Numbered from the stretch's first letter, positions 50,235-60,854 are shown. The stretch: 64,000 nucleotides of DNA from CALOBA01 sp942491465 (GCA_942491465.1 CALOBA010000050.1:1-64000), one strand, 5' to 3'. The notes: generated by a model from the sequence alone, not told the origin. Program-made: numbers and translations.

Positions 50235-50516
50235 CCGGCGAGAGCTTAGGCGATTTCAGGCCGGGCGGCGAGATCATCCGATCGACAAGCGCCCGCACGA
50301 TCGCTAAGATTCCGCGTCGGCTTCGTGGCTTAGCGCCCATGGACGGACAGCCGGCCACGTCTTCGTCGGCCGTCGGCATCCTGCCGCGTCCGCGGGCCGA
50401 TTCCGGGCAGCCGAACGCCGCGCTGCCTTCACGTTCGGCCCAAGCCCGAGCCGCCGCCCCGTCATCGCCGCCGCAGCAAGCTGCGTCGGCCCATCGTCTG
50501 CTGCCAAACTCGCCCT

Positions 50517-51447
<931 letters not shown>

Positions 51448-51473
<26 letters not shown>

Positions 51474-52806
51474 CCGCGCAGCGGGCCGGCACACCGCCGG
51501 CCTGGACCCGGGGCGGCTGCTGGCGACGCTGGGCGCACTCGGGCCGAGCCCGCGACTGTGGGTCGCCTACAGCGGCGGCATCGACTCCCACGTCCTGCTG
51601 CACGCCTGCGCACGGCTTCAGGCGCGACTGCCCTTCCCCATCGCCGCCGTCCATATCGACCACGGCCTGCAGGCCGACTCCGCGGCCTGGGCTCGGCACT
51701 GTCGTCGGGTCTGCGAAACGCTCGGCGTCGCGCTGACCGTGCGCGAGCTGTCGCTCCGGCCGATCCCCGGCGAGAGCCTGGAGGCCCAGGCCCGCGACGC
51801 CCGGCTCGCCGCCTTCGCCGAGCTGCTGCGGCCCGGCGAACTGATCGCCACCGGCCAGCACCGCGACGACCAGGCCGAGACGGTGCTGCTGGCCCTGCTG
51901 CGCGGCAGCGGCCCGCGGGGCCTGGCCGGCATGGCCGCGGATCGGCCCGTCGGCGCGGGTCGACTCGTGCGCCCGCTGCTCGACTGCACCCGCGCCGACC
52001 TACAGGCCTATGCCGCGGCCGAGGGACTGGCCTGGATCGATGATCCGAGCAACGCCGATACCGACATCGACCGCAATCTACTGCGCCACCAAGTGCTGCC
52101 GCTGCTGCGCCGACGCTGGCCGGCGGCGGCCCTGACCATCGCCCGCGGCGCCCGGCACTGCGCCGATGCCGCGGCCCTGCTCGAGCGCTGGGCCGATGCC
52201 GAGCTGCCGAGCGTCGCCGGCTCTCGCCCCGGCACGCTATCCGCCGCCGCCCTGCTGCGGCACGATGATCCGGCGCGCCGCGCCCTGCTGCGCCGCGCCA
52301 TCGCGCGACAGGGCTTTGCCGTGCCCGCGCAGGCGGTGCTCGCGCGCATCCCCCACGAGCTTGCGGGCGCCCGCCCGGATGCCCGCCCGCTGGTCGCCTG
52401 GCCCGGCTGCGAGGCGCGACGCTACCGCGGCGACATCTATCTCATGGCGCCGCTGCCACCGGTCTCCACCGCGACGCTGCGCTGGCACGGCGACCGCGTG
52501 CTGGCGCTGCCGAAGCCGCTTGGGCGGATCGAGCCCGCCGCGCCGGCCCGCCCGCGCGCGCTGATGGTGCGGTTTGGGCCGGACGGCACGCACACCCGCG
52601 GGGCGGATGGCCGACCGCGGGGGCTGAAGAAGGCTTGGCAGCGGGCCGGCATCCCACCCTGGCTGCGAGCCCATGTCCCGATCGTGCTGGACGAGCAGGG
52701 GGCGGTGCTGTCGCTCGGTGGTGCGGCCTGCGCATCGGCGGCACCGGCGCTGCACTGGCGCGGGCATCCTTGGGAGCGGTTCGGGCTGTTCGACGGGGAC
52801 AGATAG
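51448..52806 (+). CDS. tilS: tRNA(Ile)-lysidine synthase
   Basis: TilS, 452 residues. It converts the wobble C34 of tRNA-Ile(CAU) to lysidine, which is essential for reading AUA. The PP-loop is YSGGIDSHVLLHA, followed by AVHIDHGLQADSAAW and the HRDDQAETVLLALLRGSGPR motif, with GLAGM after it. The C-terminal RPRGLKKAWQRAGIPPWLRA matches the TilS C-terminal domain. The proposed GTG start at 51448 lies inside accA; no ATG suits, so a start in the early codons after the accA stop is also possible. Confidence 0.93.
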
Positions 52807-52939
52807 TCTGCCCGCAACGGCCTCCGCGGTCGCCGGCGCCCGACGCTAAACCCGCACAGGATCAGCGGAAATCTACGATACCCGACGCTTTCTGTTAGAC
52901 TGCCCGCCACTTTTTTGCAGACTACATCGCAGGTGAAAC

Positions 52940-53314
52940 ATGGCTGCCGTTGAGCTGACCCGAGAGAATTTCGAATCCACCGTCACCGACAACCCCTTCG
53001 TCGTCGTCGACTTCTGGGCCCCCTGGTGCGGCCCCTGCCGGACCTTCGCGCCGACCTACGAAAAGGTCTCCGCGGATCACGACGACATCGTGTTCGCCAA
53101 GGTCAATACCCAGGACGAGCAGGACCTGGCCGGCGAGTTCGGCATCCGCTCGATCCCGACGCTGATGATCTTCCGCGATCAGGTCATCATCTTCTCCCAG
53201 CCCGGCGCCCTGCCCGAGAACGCACTGCGCGACCTGATCGCCAAGGCCGGCGAGTTGGACATGGACGAGGTGCGCGCCCAGATCGCCGAACAACAGCAGT
53301 CCGGCAGCGCCTGA
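52940..53314 (+). CDS. Thioredoxin-family protein
   Basis: Thioredoxin of 124 residues with the active site FWAPWCGPCRTFAP and cis-Pro in IRSIPTLMIFRD. The N-terminal VELTRENFESTVTDNPFVVV is typical. About 15 residues of acidic/Gln-rich tail (DEVRAQIAEQQQSGSA) exceed the normal thioredoxin end, as seen in TrxC-independent 'thioredoxin-like' proteins of many gammaproteobacteria. It reduces disulfides in the cytoplasm. A likely promoter ends with TAGACT about 50 bases ahead, and GCAGGTGA serves as a ribosome site. Confidence 0.9.
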   Translation: MAAVELTRENFESTVTDNPFVVVDFWAPWCGPCRTFAPTYEKVSADHDDIVFAKVNTQDEQDLAGEFGIRSIPTLMIFRDQVIIFSQPGALPENALRDLIAKAGELDMDEVRAQIAEQQQSGSA

Positions 53315-53348
53315 CCCCGACTCCCAAACACCAAACCCATCCCGCGTC

Positions 53349-53930
53349 GTGCCCACCGATGCCGTCACGTCGGGGCGCATTGCCCGAGTCGCCCCGATGC
53401 AGGCCCCCAGCCCCGTCCATGACCTGCTCTGCCGGTCGCCCCACGTCGGCGACCTCATGGTCTTGTGCGAGGAAAACTTCGGCCTGCTGCAGCGCCTCGC
53501 GCCCCGGCTGGAGCGCCTGACGGGCAGCCACTGCTCCAGCGCCGAGGGCGGCGCGGACCTGTTTCTGACCATCCTCGATCAGGCCCGGTACACCACCGAG
53601 CTTCGTCTCACCCACGCCTTCGTCCGCGCGCTGCCGCCCGACGCATCCGATGACGGCGGCGACGCTGCGTCGAGCACCATCCTGCACACCGACCCCGACA
53701 CCAGACTGCGCGTCTATCACGACGCCGGCCAGGTCGAGGTGCTCGACCTACGCCAGACGGCACTGCCGATCTACAGCCACTATCGCCACCCCGCCCTTGC
53801 CGCCAAGTGGCGCGCGAACCTGTTTCTGGCCAAGTGGCTCGGCTACTGTCTGCGCGCCGGTCACCGCTTCCCCGCCATGGAGGCACCGGCAGGTGCCGGA
53901 TCGGCCCGCGAGCTGACCCCCAGCTGCTGA
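53349..53930 (+). CDS. DUF1249 family protein
   Basis: A 193-residue protein of the DUF1249 (YqiB-like) family, function unknown. The pattern LMVLCEENFGLLQRLAPRLE, then ILDQARYTTELRLTHAF, RLRVYHDAGQVEVLDLRQ and NLFLAKWLGYCLRAGHRF follows the family order. The first 16 residues are doubtful: the GTG at 53349 begins the frame, while MQAPSPVHDLL at 53397 fits the conserved region better. It follows thioredoxin by 34 bases. Confidence 0.75.
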   Translation: MPTDAVTSGRIARVAPMQAPSPVHDLLCRSPHVGDLMVLCEENFGLLQRLAPRLERLTGSHCSSAEGGADLFLTILDQARYTTELRLTHAFVRALPPDASDDGGDAASSTILHTDPDTRLRVYHDAGQVEVLDLRQTALPIYSHYRHPALAAKWRANLFLAKWLGYCLRAGHRFPAMEAPAGAGSARELTPSC

Positions 53931-53967
53931 CCTTTGCCAACCCCCGAGGTTTTTTTTCCCGGTTTTC

Positions 53968-54010
53968 TTGACAATCGCGGATCTAAAACCAAGTACCCTA
54001 GTGGGTTTAG
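53968..54010 (+). promoter_or_regulatory. Promoter region of iscR with possible IscR operator
   Basis: TTGACA at 53968-53973 is a perfect -35 box. AGTACCC and ACCC-TAGT-GGGT, a short inverted repeat (from about 53995), follow where the -10 and start site should be. IscR proteins commonly repress their own promoter, so overlap of the palindrome with the start region is suggestive. I cannot fix the -10 box. Confidence 0.35.
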
Positions 54011-54035
54011 GCCGAGGCAATTTAGGCAGAAGATC

Positions 54036-54494
54036 ATGAGACTATCGACCAAAGGCAGATATGCGGTAACCGCAATGCTCGACCTGGCGCTGCACGAGGG
54101 CAAGGGCCCAGTCACGCTGGCCGACATCTCCGTCAATCAGGGCATCTCGCTGTCCTACCTGGAGCAGCTGTTCGCAGCCCTGCGCGGCAAACAGCTGGTC
54201 CGCGGCATCCGCGGGCCCGGAGGCGGCTACTATCTTGGTAAGCCGGCGCAGGACATCACCATCGCCGACATCATCTGCGCCGTCGACGAATGGGTGGAGT
54301 TCACCCGCTGCGGCGGCCGCGAGAACTGTCGCGACGGACAACGCTGCCTGACCCATACGCTCTGGGACCAGCTCAGCGACGAGATCTTTACCTTCCTCAG
54401 CGAGATCTCGTTGACCGATCTCGTCGAGCGCGGTCAGCGCGATCGCGGCCAGGTCGCCAAGGGGATCGAGCTGGGACGTCAGAAGGCCGCTTGA
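54036..54494 (+). CDS. iscR: IscR-type Rrf2 family regulator
   Basis: Fe-S-sensing transcription factor, 152 residues. MRLSTKGRYAVTAMLDLALH is the standard start. The winged helix has ISLSYLEQLFAALRGKQLVR and GIRGPGGGYYLGKPA. The [2Fe-2S] ligands are complete: C-x5-C-x5-C-x2-H within RCGGRENCRDGQRCLTH. The usual partners iscS, iscU and iscA do not follow; after the gene comes a REP-type repeat and then prmB. The upstream frame extension to 53934 is not part of the protein. Confidence 0.93.
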   Translation: MRLSTKGRYAVTAMLDLALHEGKGPVTLADISVNQGISLSYLEQLFAALRGKQLVRGIRGPGGGYYLGKPAQDITIADIICAVDEWVEFTRCGGRENCRDGQRCLTHTLWDQLSDEIFTFLSEISLTDLVERGQRDRGQVAKGIELGRQKAA

Positions 54495-54520
54495 AGTCTC
54501 AGGGGCATCGCCCCTCGCAC

Positions 54521-54625
54521 CTGTGGGAGCGATTTGCAATCGCGACTGCCGCGACGCGGAAGATCGCGACTGCAAGTCGCTCCCACAGCACCGGTGGCCG
54601 CGGGACTTCCGCAGCGCTGCACTAA
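54521..54625. repeat. REP-type palindromic repeat, copy 1
   Basis: CTGTGGGAGCGA at 54521 pairs with TCGCTCCCACAG ending at 54588, with inner symmetry around CGCGACTGCCGCGACGCGG. A further GACTTCCGCAGCG-TGCAC word follows to 54625. A near-identical copy is at 60496-60611. Ahead of it lies AGGGGCATCGCCCCT, a small hairpin just behind the iscR stop. Confidence 0.85.
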
Positions 54626-54783
54626 CCTAGCGTACTCCCTGCGCCCGCCGTCGACGCGCCGGTCGCACGACTTGATCTGCACCATTAGGTCTTGATGGCG
54701 CGGGTCCCTGTCCCAATGCGCGTTTGGATTGATCAGGGTGGCTGAAGGAGCCCGGCGGAAGGTGCTATTCTTGCCGGTCAACC

Positions 54784-54799
54784 GCCACAGCGCTGTGGC
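54784..54799. promoter_or_regulatory. 16-base perfect palindrome ahead of prmB
   Basis: GCCACAGCGCTGTGGC is a perfect palindrome about 70 bases before the prmB start. It may be an operator or simply a small hairpin; nothing else in the 54626-54870 gap stands out. Confidence 0.3.
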
Positions 54800-54870
54800 C
54801 TGACCGCCGCAATGCCGAAGCGCCGCCCCGCTGCCGGGCGGGCGACACCCGATTCCCGACCAGAGCCGCC

Positions 54871-55824
54871 ATGTCCACCGCGCCCACCGAGCTGTCCAGC
54901 ATCCAAGACCTCATCCGCTGGGGCGCGAGCCGCTTCAACGCCGCCGGGCTCTGTTTCAGTCACGGCACCGACAACGCCGTCGACGAGGCCGCCTGGCTGG
55001 TGGCCCACGCCCTGAACCTGTCACCGCAGGAGATCACCCCCTGGTACGGCTGCCGGGTCACCTTCGATGAGCGCGAGGCCATCTGCGCCCTACTCGAGCG
55101 GCGTATGGACGAGCGCATCCCCAGCGCCTATCTGACCGGCAGCACCTGGTTTGCGGGCCTGGAGATGCTCGTGGACCGCAACGTGCTAATCCCGCGCTCA
55201 CCGCTGGCGGAACTGATCGAGCAGGGCTTCGCGCCCTGGATCGCGCCCGAGGGCATCGGCCACGTGCTGGATCTTTGCTGCGGCAGCGGCTGCATCGGCA
55301 TCGCCGCCGCCGCGCACCTGCCCGACGCCGATGTCGACCTGGCCGACATCTCGCCGGCGGCGCTCGCCATCGCCAAGCGCAACCGCGCCCTGCAAGGGGC
55401 CAACCACGACCTGGAAGACCGGGTACGCATCATCGAGTCGGACCTGTTCGCCGGGCTCACCGAGGCCGGTACCGGCGCCGACGGCTATGACGTCATCATC
55501 TCCAACCCACCCTACGTGGCCGCCGCCGAGCTGGAATCCCTGCCGGCCGAATTCCGCCACGAGCCGCGGCTGGCCCTGGCCGCCGGCGAGACCGGGCTGG
55601 ACCTGGTGCTGCGCATCCTGCGCGATGCGCCGGACTATCTGAACGACGACGGCATCCTCATCGTCGAGGTCGGCAGCAGCGCCGAGACGCTGCAGCGCCA
55701 CCTCCCCGCGGTGCCGTTCACCTGGCTCGACCTGGAGCGCGGCGGCGACGGCATCTTCTTGCTCGACCGCAGCCAGTTGGTCGAGCTGCATCCACTGATC
55801 TCCAAGGCCGTCGCCGAACTGTGA
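54871..55824 (+). CDS. prmB: 50S ribosomal protein L3 glutamine methyltransferase
   Basis: PrmB, 317 residues. It N5-methylates a Gln of ribosomal protein L3. The AdoMet-binding motif is VLDLCCGSGCIGIAAAAH, and the catalytic/substrate motif is IISNPPYVAAAELESLPAEF, with RHEPRLALAAGETGLDLVLR behind it. ITPWYGCRVTFDEREAI and RIPSAYLTGSTWFAGLEMLV are typical of the N-terminal domain of PrmB rather than PrmC. Length is as expected. It stands alone, with hemN 97 bases downstream. Confidence 0.92.
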   Translation: MSTAPTELSSIQDLIRWGASRFNAAGLCFSHGTDNAVDEAAWLVAHALNLSPQEITPWYGCRVTFDEREAICALLERRMDERIPSAYLTGSTWFAGLEMLVDRNVLIPRSPLAELIEQGFAPWIAPEGIGHVLDLCCGSGCIGIAAAAHLPDADVDLADISPAALAIAKRNRALQGANHDLEDRVRIIESDLFAGLTEAGTGADGYDVIISNPPYVAAAELESLPAEFRHEPRLALAAGETGLDLVLRILRDAPDYLNDDGILIVEVGSSAETLQRHLPAVPFTWLDLERGGDGIFLLDRSQLVELHPLISKAVAEL

Positions 55825-55921
55825 GCCCGAAACGGGCGCGCCGCCGCGACCGGCCCCATCCACACCCTACTGCAACCGATCAACGAGCCCCGCCGCCGCG
55901 GCCTTGAGGTAGACGACACCC

Positions 55922-57346
55922 ATGCTTGAGCACTCCCAAACCACCGAAGCCGCCGGCAGCGGCGACCAACAAACCATCTTCGACCTCGACCTGATCAAGC
56001 GCTACGACCGCAGCGGCCCGCGCTACACCTCCTACCCCACCGCGCTGGAGTTCGACCCGGCCTTCGACGAGGCCGCCTACCGCGCCAACTGCGAGGCCAG
56101 CAACGCGAGCAAACGCCCGCTGTCGCTGTACTTCCACATCCCGTTCTGCGACACCGTCTGCTTCTACTGCGGCTGCAACAAGATCGCCACCAAAGACCGC
56201 AGCCTGGCCCAGCCCTACCTGGACCGCATGTACAAGGAGCTGGCCATGCAGTCGGCCCTGTTCGACGATGACCGCAAGGTCGAGCAGCTGCACTGGGGCG
56301 GCGGTACGCCCACCTTCATCAGCCACGACCAGATGGTCGAGCTGATGGCCGAGACGCGCAAGAACTTCCAGCTTGCCGACGACGACACCGGCGAGTACTC
56401 CATCGAGATCGACCCCCGCGAGGCCACCCCCGAGACCATCGCCCTGCTGCGCGAGATCGGCTTCAACCGCATGAGCCTGGGCGTGCAGGACTTCGACGCA
56501 CGCGTGCAGAAGGCCGTCAACCGCGTGCAGAGCGAAGAACGCACCTGGGAGGTGCTGCAAGCGGCCCGCGACAACGGCTTCCGCTCCATCAGCGTCGACC
56601 TGATCTACGGCCTGCCGTTCCAGAACGTGGAAGAGTTCTCGCGCACGCTGGACAAGGTCATCGAGGCCGCGCCGGATCGGCTGTCGGTGTTCAACTACGC
56701 CCACCTGCCGTCACGCTTCACGCCCCAGCGCCGCATCAACGAGTCCGAGCTGCCGCCGCCGCAGGTCAAGCTCGACATCCTGCAGACCACCATCGAGAAG
56801 CTCACCGACGCCGGCTGGCTCTACATCGGCATGGACCACTTCGCCCGCCCGGACGACGAGCTGGCCTTGGCCCAGCGCGACGGCACCCTCTATCGCAACT
56901 TCCAGGGCTACTCCACCCACGCCCACTGCGACCTGCTCGGCATCGGCGTCACCTCCATCGGCATGGTCAACGACACCTACGGCCAGAACCGCCGCGAACT
57001 CGACGAGTACCACAACGACATCGACGCCGGTCGCCTCGCCGTGTTCCGCGGCATCGCGCTCAACCGCGACGACCTCATCCGCCGCGACGTCATCACCCGC
57101 CTGATCTGCCACTTCCGGCTGAACTTCGCCGACGTGGCCCAGCGCTGGGACATCGACTTCCACGACTACTTCGGCAGCAGCCTGGCCGAGCTCGACGACA
57201 TGCAGCGCGACGAGCTGCTGGACATCGACGCTCAGGGCATCCGCGTACTGGCCAAGGGTCGGCTGCTGATCCGCAACGTCTGCATGGCCTTCGACGCCTA
57301 CATGGCGGCGAAGCAGGGCAAGGGGAGCTTCTCCAAGGTCATCTGA
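55922..57346 (+). CDS. hemN: Oxygen-independent coproporphyrinogen III dehydrogenase
   Basis: Radical-SAM enzyme of anaerobic haem and chlorophyll synthesis, 474 residues. The SAM cluster motif is C-x3-C-x2-C in FHIPFCDTVCFYCGCNKI, followed by QLHWGGGTPTFI and RMSLGVQDFDARVQKAVNRV. The family start LIKRYDRSGPRYTSYPTALE is present. The C-terminal domain has GIGVTSIGMVNDTYGQN and GRLLIRNVCMAFDAYM. It oxidatively decarboxylates two propionates to vinyl groups without O2, in keeping with an anaerobic phototroph or facultative anaerobe. Confidence 0.96.
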   Translation: MLEHSQTTEAAGSGDQQTIFDLDLIKRYDRSGPRYTSYPTALEFDPAFDEAAYRANCEASNASKRPLSLYFHIPFCDTVCFYCGCNKIATKDRSLAQPYLDRMYKELAMQSALFDDDRKVEQLHWGGGTPTFISHDQMVELMAETRKNFQLADDDTGEYSIEIDPREATPETIALLREIGFNRMSLGVQDFDARVQKAVNRVQSEERTWEVLQAARDNGFRSISVDLIYGLPFQNVEEFSRTLDKVIEAAPDRLSVFNYAHLPSRFTPQRRINESELPPPQVKLDILQTTIEKLTDAGWLYIGMDHFARPDDELALAQRDGTLYRNFQGYSTHAHCDLLGIGVTSIGMVNDTYGQNRRELDEYHNDIDAGRLAVFRGIALNRDDLIRRDVITRLICHFRLNFADVAQRWDIDFHDYFGSSLAELDDMQRDELLDIDAQGIRVLAKGRLLIRNVCMAFDAYMAAKQGKGSFSKVI

Positions 57347-57377
57347 GGCGCGACTCGCCCGGAGCCGCGCCGCCGGG

Positions 57378-57398
57378 GGCGCTCCTCAGTGGAGCGCC
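57378..57398. terminator. Hairpin shared by convergent hemN and the next gene
   Basis: GGCGCTCC-TCAGT-GGAGCGCC, an 8-bp perfect stem. It lies 32 bases after the hemN stop and overlaps the stop codon of the gene at 57386. There is no T-run, so it is only a candidate terminator. Confidence 0.3.
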
Positions 57399-58120
57399 TT
57401 GTTCGGCCACCGCTCCCGATATCGGCGCAGCACCGCCTGCACCGGGTCCGGTGCATCCTGCGCCGCCGCCTGGCGCAGACCGTCGGCGATGAAGCCGGGC
57501 ATGTCGTAGGGCAGCCGTCGACCCATGGTCTCGAACGTCCGCTCCATCAGCGTCGGGTCGAGGGAGCGGGTCGCGGCGATCCCCGCGTTGAGGTTGATCA
57601 CGCGCCAGGGACGCCAGGCGTCGCTGCGGTCTTCATCCAGCTGCAAGCGCTGCGAGGTCGCGGCAACCACCTCCTCCATCAGCCCGCACAGGTCCCGCAG
57701 CGCATCGGGGGACTTGGTGGCGTTGACCACCAGCCCAAACCCGTCGGCGATGCCCGTGAGGTTATCGATGGCGGCACCGCGACGCGCGACCCAAACCCCC
57801 ATGGAGGCGAACATCCGCGCAACCGTATCGCGCTTGTCCATGATCTCCACCTTGCGCACCAGAAAGGCCAGGCGATCGAGCAGGTCCAGGCCATAGGCGC
57901 AGAGTTCATCGAGCTCGTCCTGCCCCGGCTGCCCCGCCCCGCTCTCCAGGGCGCCGGCGATCTGAAAGAAGTCCGACAAGGCCCGCGCCAGGGCCAAGGG
58001 GCCGGATGGATCCTGCATAATCGTCGCCGCTTCATCGCTCTTGGCGAGCACCGCTTGGGTGACCTCCAGCGCAAGGTCGGAGATGGCATCGTTCTCGATC
58101 GATAGGGGATTCGTGGACAA
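57386..58120 (-). CDS. Conserved-looking hypothetical protein
   Basis: About 244 residues, cytoplasmic, mostly helical, with no membrane segment, signal or metal motif. I do not recognise it. Stretches such as LCAYGLDLLDRLAFLVRKVE and DKRDTVARMFASMGVWVARR, and the regular codon use, indicate a real gene. The start is uncertain: TTG at 58120 (behind AGGTG) or TTG at 58138. It converges with hemN. The upstream side opens to an 820-base repeat-rich gap. Confidence 0.6.
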   Translation of the reverse strand: MSTNPLSIENDAISDLALEVTQAVLAKSDEAATIMQDPSGPLALARALSDFFQIAGALESGAGQPGQDELDELCAYGLDLLDRLAFLVRKVEIMDKRDTVARMFASMGVWVARRGAAIDNLTGIADGFGLVVNATKSPDALRDLCGLMEEVVAATSQRLQLDEDRSDAWRPWRVINLNAGIAATRSLDPTLMERTFETMGRRLPYDMPGFIADGLRQAAAQDAPDPVQAVLRRYRERWPNKALH

Positions 58121-58138
58121 GGGGGCACCTGCTGGCAA

Positions 58139-58958
58139 CAGTGAACGGGGAAAGGATGGACGGGGAAGCGCGCCCTAACGACGCGAAGGACGCACAGGCC
58201 CAAAGCAACAGAAACGCCCGGCATCCGCGCCCCGGGCCAGGGCTCACCCGCCGAGTGCAACCATAGATGGGATTGTCGGGCGAAAATTCTCCTTTCCTTG
58301 GCGCCTTTGCGGAAGATCAATCTGTAGGGTGAACAAGCGCAGCGCATCCACCCTACAGCCTCGACGCGGCCGGGGGCGAGACGCCCCCGCTCCCAGTCGC
58401 CGGCAAGATGCCGGCGCTCCCCATCGCTGGCGCTCCTGGTAGCTCGCTCCAGCATTCTCTCGCTCCGGCCACCGGCACTGCGCAACCGCCTGATGGTTCC
58501 CACGCTCCAGAGCACGGCCATTGATTCGAGGAAGATCAGCTCCCCCCGCTCGTGACAAAATCAGCCCCCCGTCTCGTGACACCGCTCCTGCGTGTCGCGC
58601 CGACCAGTCGGGCGAACCGTTGCAATGCCTGCACGACTCGCGGCGCCCTAGGCGCAGAGCGCCAAGCCCCCGTGACACCGCGGGAGCGGTGTCACCAGCC
58701 AAGACCGCGGGAGCGGTGTCACGAGCCAAGGATCAGCCGAGGGCGCGGGGAGTTGGCGCCATGCCTCGGCCACTGGGAGCGGGGGCGTCCCGCCCCCGTT
58801 GGCGGCGAGTGTCGAACGGTTGAGTCAAGCGAGGGTGGCTTGGCGTCGCCCCATTCCGGCGGCTGGAAGCCGCCGCTCCCAGTCGCCGGCAAGATGCCGG
58901 CGCCCCCACCCGTCACGGGCGCTCCCGGCAGGCAGGATTGCGGCGGCTGAGGTGCGGC
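58139..58958. other. Gene-poor gap filled with palindromic repeats
   Basis: 820 bases without a supportable gene. It contains at least six hairpins: CTGTAGGGTG/CACCCTACAG (58322-58358), CGGGGGCG-AGA-CGCCCCCG (about 58370-58390), GCCGGC-AAGAT-GCCGGC twice (near 58400 and 58885), GTGACACCGC/GCGGTGTCAC (58672-58695) and the REP word of the 83-bp array (58775-58798). The words recur within the gap and resemble dispersed REP elements of Chromatiaceae-type genomes. Confidence 0.75.
58573..58725. repeat. Inverted repeat pair around a perfect hairpin
   Basis: CTCGTGACACCGCTCC (58573-58588) and GGAGCGGTGTCACGAG (58710-58725) are exact 16-base inverted repeats. Between them lies the related perfect hairpin GTGACACCGC-GGGA-GCGGTGTCAC (58672-58695). 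All three share the GTGACACCGC word, so one unit has been copied in both orientations within 150 bases. Confidence 0.8.
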
Positions 58959-60852
58959 TCAGGAAGCGTCCACCAGCGCCAGCAGGCGTTGGATCACCGC
59001 GGCGCTGTTGCGGTCGATGCCGGCGGTCAATGCCTCCGCATCGCGCTCGCCGGCCAGGACGCGGCGGATGGGGTCGCGGACCCGCCAGCCGTTCTGCTCC
59101 TGCTGGTCGAGGTGCTGCGTGAGGGCCTGGTCGTCGGCGTCGCTCAAGCTGTGCTCGCCGCGGGCGACGGCGGCGATGGCGTTCAGCAGTTCATCAAATG
59201 CCGCGATGGCCGCGTCCGCGCCGGCTGCCGCCGAGCCGCCCTGGCCACCCATCTGGGCGCGGGTCTGGGCCACCTGCCCCCACACCGCCGCCAGCGCCGC
59301 GTCGCCGTCCGGGTACCTGGCGGGCAGCCGGGCGAACAGGGCACGGAAGCGCACCCCCTCCACCTGCTCCACCGCGTCGGCGATGTGCGCGAAGGGCGGC
59401 GGGGCGTCGGGGAGGTCGATGCGGGCGAGGTTGTGCAGCGAATCCGCCAGTTGGCCCGAGCCCATCTGGATGCCCAGCACCGCCGCGGCGGCGCCGTGGG
59501 CGATCACCAGGGCCGGGTCCGCGTTCAAGCGTTGGAGATAGCCCGCCAGGTTGTTGTGGCTGATGGCGCAGCCCTGCGGGTCGCCGGACTGATAGCCGTA
59601 GCGCAGCGCCACCTGCTCGAAGCCCACCGCGTGGGCCTGGTCGCCGGTCTCGTCCTGGAGATCGGCCAGGGCGCCGTAGACCCGGCCGAGGCGGGCCAAG
59701 TCCTGCTCGCCCTCGAAGACCGCCCGGCAGCCCTGGAGCAGCCCCTCGCAGTCCGCCCGGCGGCCCAGCCGCAGCAAGGGCCCGTAGTCGTTGAACCCGG
59801 TCGCGGCAAGCGCCAGCTCGCCGGCGCCCCGGTCCCGCCGTGAGGCCAGGACCTCGGCATTCAGCTCCAGGGCCTGCTGCCAGTTGCGCGTGTTCAGGGC
59901 GGCCGTATGACCGGTGTCCAGCAGGGTCTCCCGGACGTTCCAGGGCGCACGGCCTCATCGGCCTCGCCGTCGTCCGGCAGCGTCGCCAGGCGCTCGCGCA
60001 GCTGTTCGACGGCACTCAGCACCTCGTCGTAGCGGCCGAGCTGGGCCAGGACCTGCAGCGGTCTGACCTCATCGGCGAGCCGCGTCCAAGGGCCCAGACC
60101 GGCCCGGCGACTGTACTCGGCCTTGTCTCGGGCGAGGGCCAGGGCCTCGTCCCACCGGCCGCTTCCGATGAGCATATTCAGCAGGTCCCCGGCGGTGGCG
60201 GATGCGCTCCGGTAGGCGCCGTTCTCCACCGCCGCGGAGACGATCCGGCGCCGCCAAGGCATTCGGGAGCCCCTGATCCGGCAGCGCCAAGGCGCCAGCG
60301 ACGGCTCGGTCGATCCGGGGTTTCGCCGCCAGGTCGTCGGCGGATTCGGTTTGCAGGCGCTTCAGAAAGTCTCCCCAGTTGGCCTGGAGCACGGACTGCT
60401 CCCGGTCCTCCGGCTCAAGCAGGCAAATGAAGATTAGCGCCAGCTCCGCCTGTGGCGCTAGTGCTTTGCCGCGAAAATTCCGAGACCGCCCGCAGCTGTG
60501 GGAGCGATTTGCAATCGCGACCGCCGCGACGCGGAAGTCGCGACTGCAAGTCGCTCCCACAGCACCGAGTGGGCATGCCGGCGGTCTTGGGACTTCCGCA
60601 GCGGTGCACTAGCTGGATCGCGACGCCGCGGGTCCAGCGGTGCAGCGTGGCGACGAAGCCTGCCTCGGGCTGGACGCTCTCGCCGACGCGCTCGCCAAGC
60701 GTCGTCGGATCGGCGGCGGCGAAGAAGGCGTCGAGCAGGGCGTCTTGATCGGCGTCGGCCAGCTCCACGGCGGCCACCTGGGCCGCCAGGGCTGCGGGGT
60801 CGGCGGCCAAGCCGTCGGCCAGCTCCAGCAGCTTCGGGTGACCCTGGATCAC
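58959..60852 (-). pseudogene. Decayed TPR protein, probably from a STAND-type ATPase
   Basis: Remnant of a large TPR protein. From 60852 the frame reads IQGHPKLLELADGLAADPAA, which resembles the segment after the ATPase domain of NB-ARC/STAND proteins; the ATPase and effector parts are missing. At 60612-60480 a REP doublet interrupts it. The frame resumes (LALIFICLLEPEDREQSVLQ), shifts near 60262 and 59945, and then gives TPR-like repeats to 58959 (LARLGRVYGALADLQDETGD, DPQGCAISHNNLAGYLQRLN). The 5' break coincides with the edge of a MITE. Non-functional by all appearances. Confidence 0.6.
60496..60611. repeat. REP-type palindromic repeat, copy 2, inside the TPR remnant
   Basis: Same element as at 54521-54625: CTGTGGGAGCGATTTGCAAT at the left and TCGCTCCCACAG ending at 60562, then GACTTCCGCAGCGGTGCACTA at the end. 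It interrupts the TPR reading frame, showing that the element moved or was copied into the gene. Confidence 0.85.
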
Positions 60853-60854
60853 CC

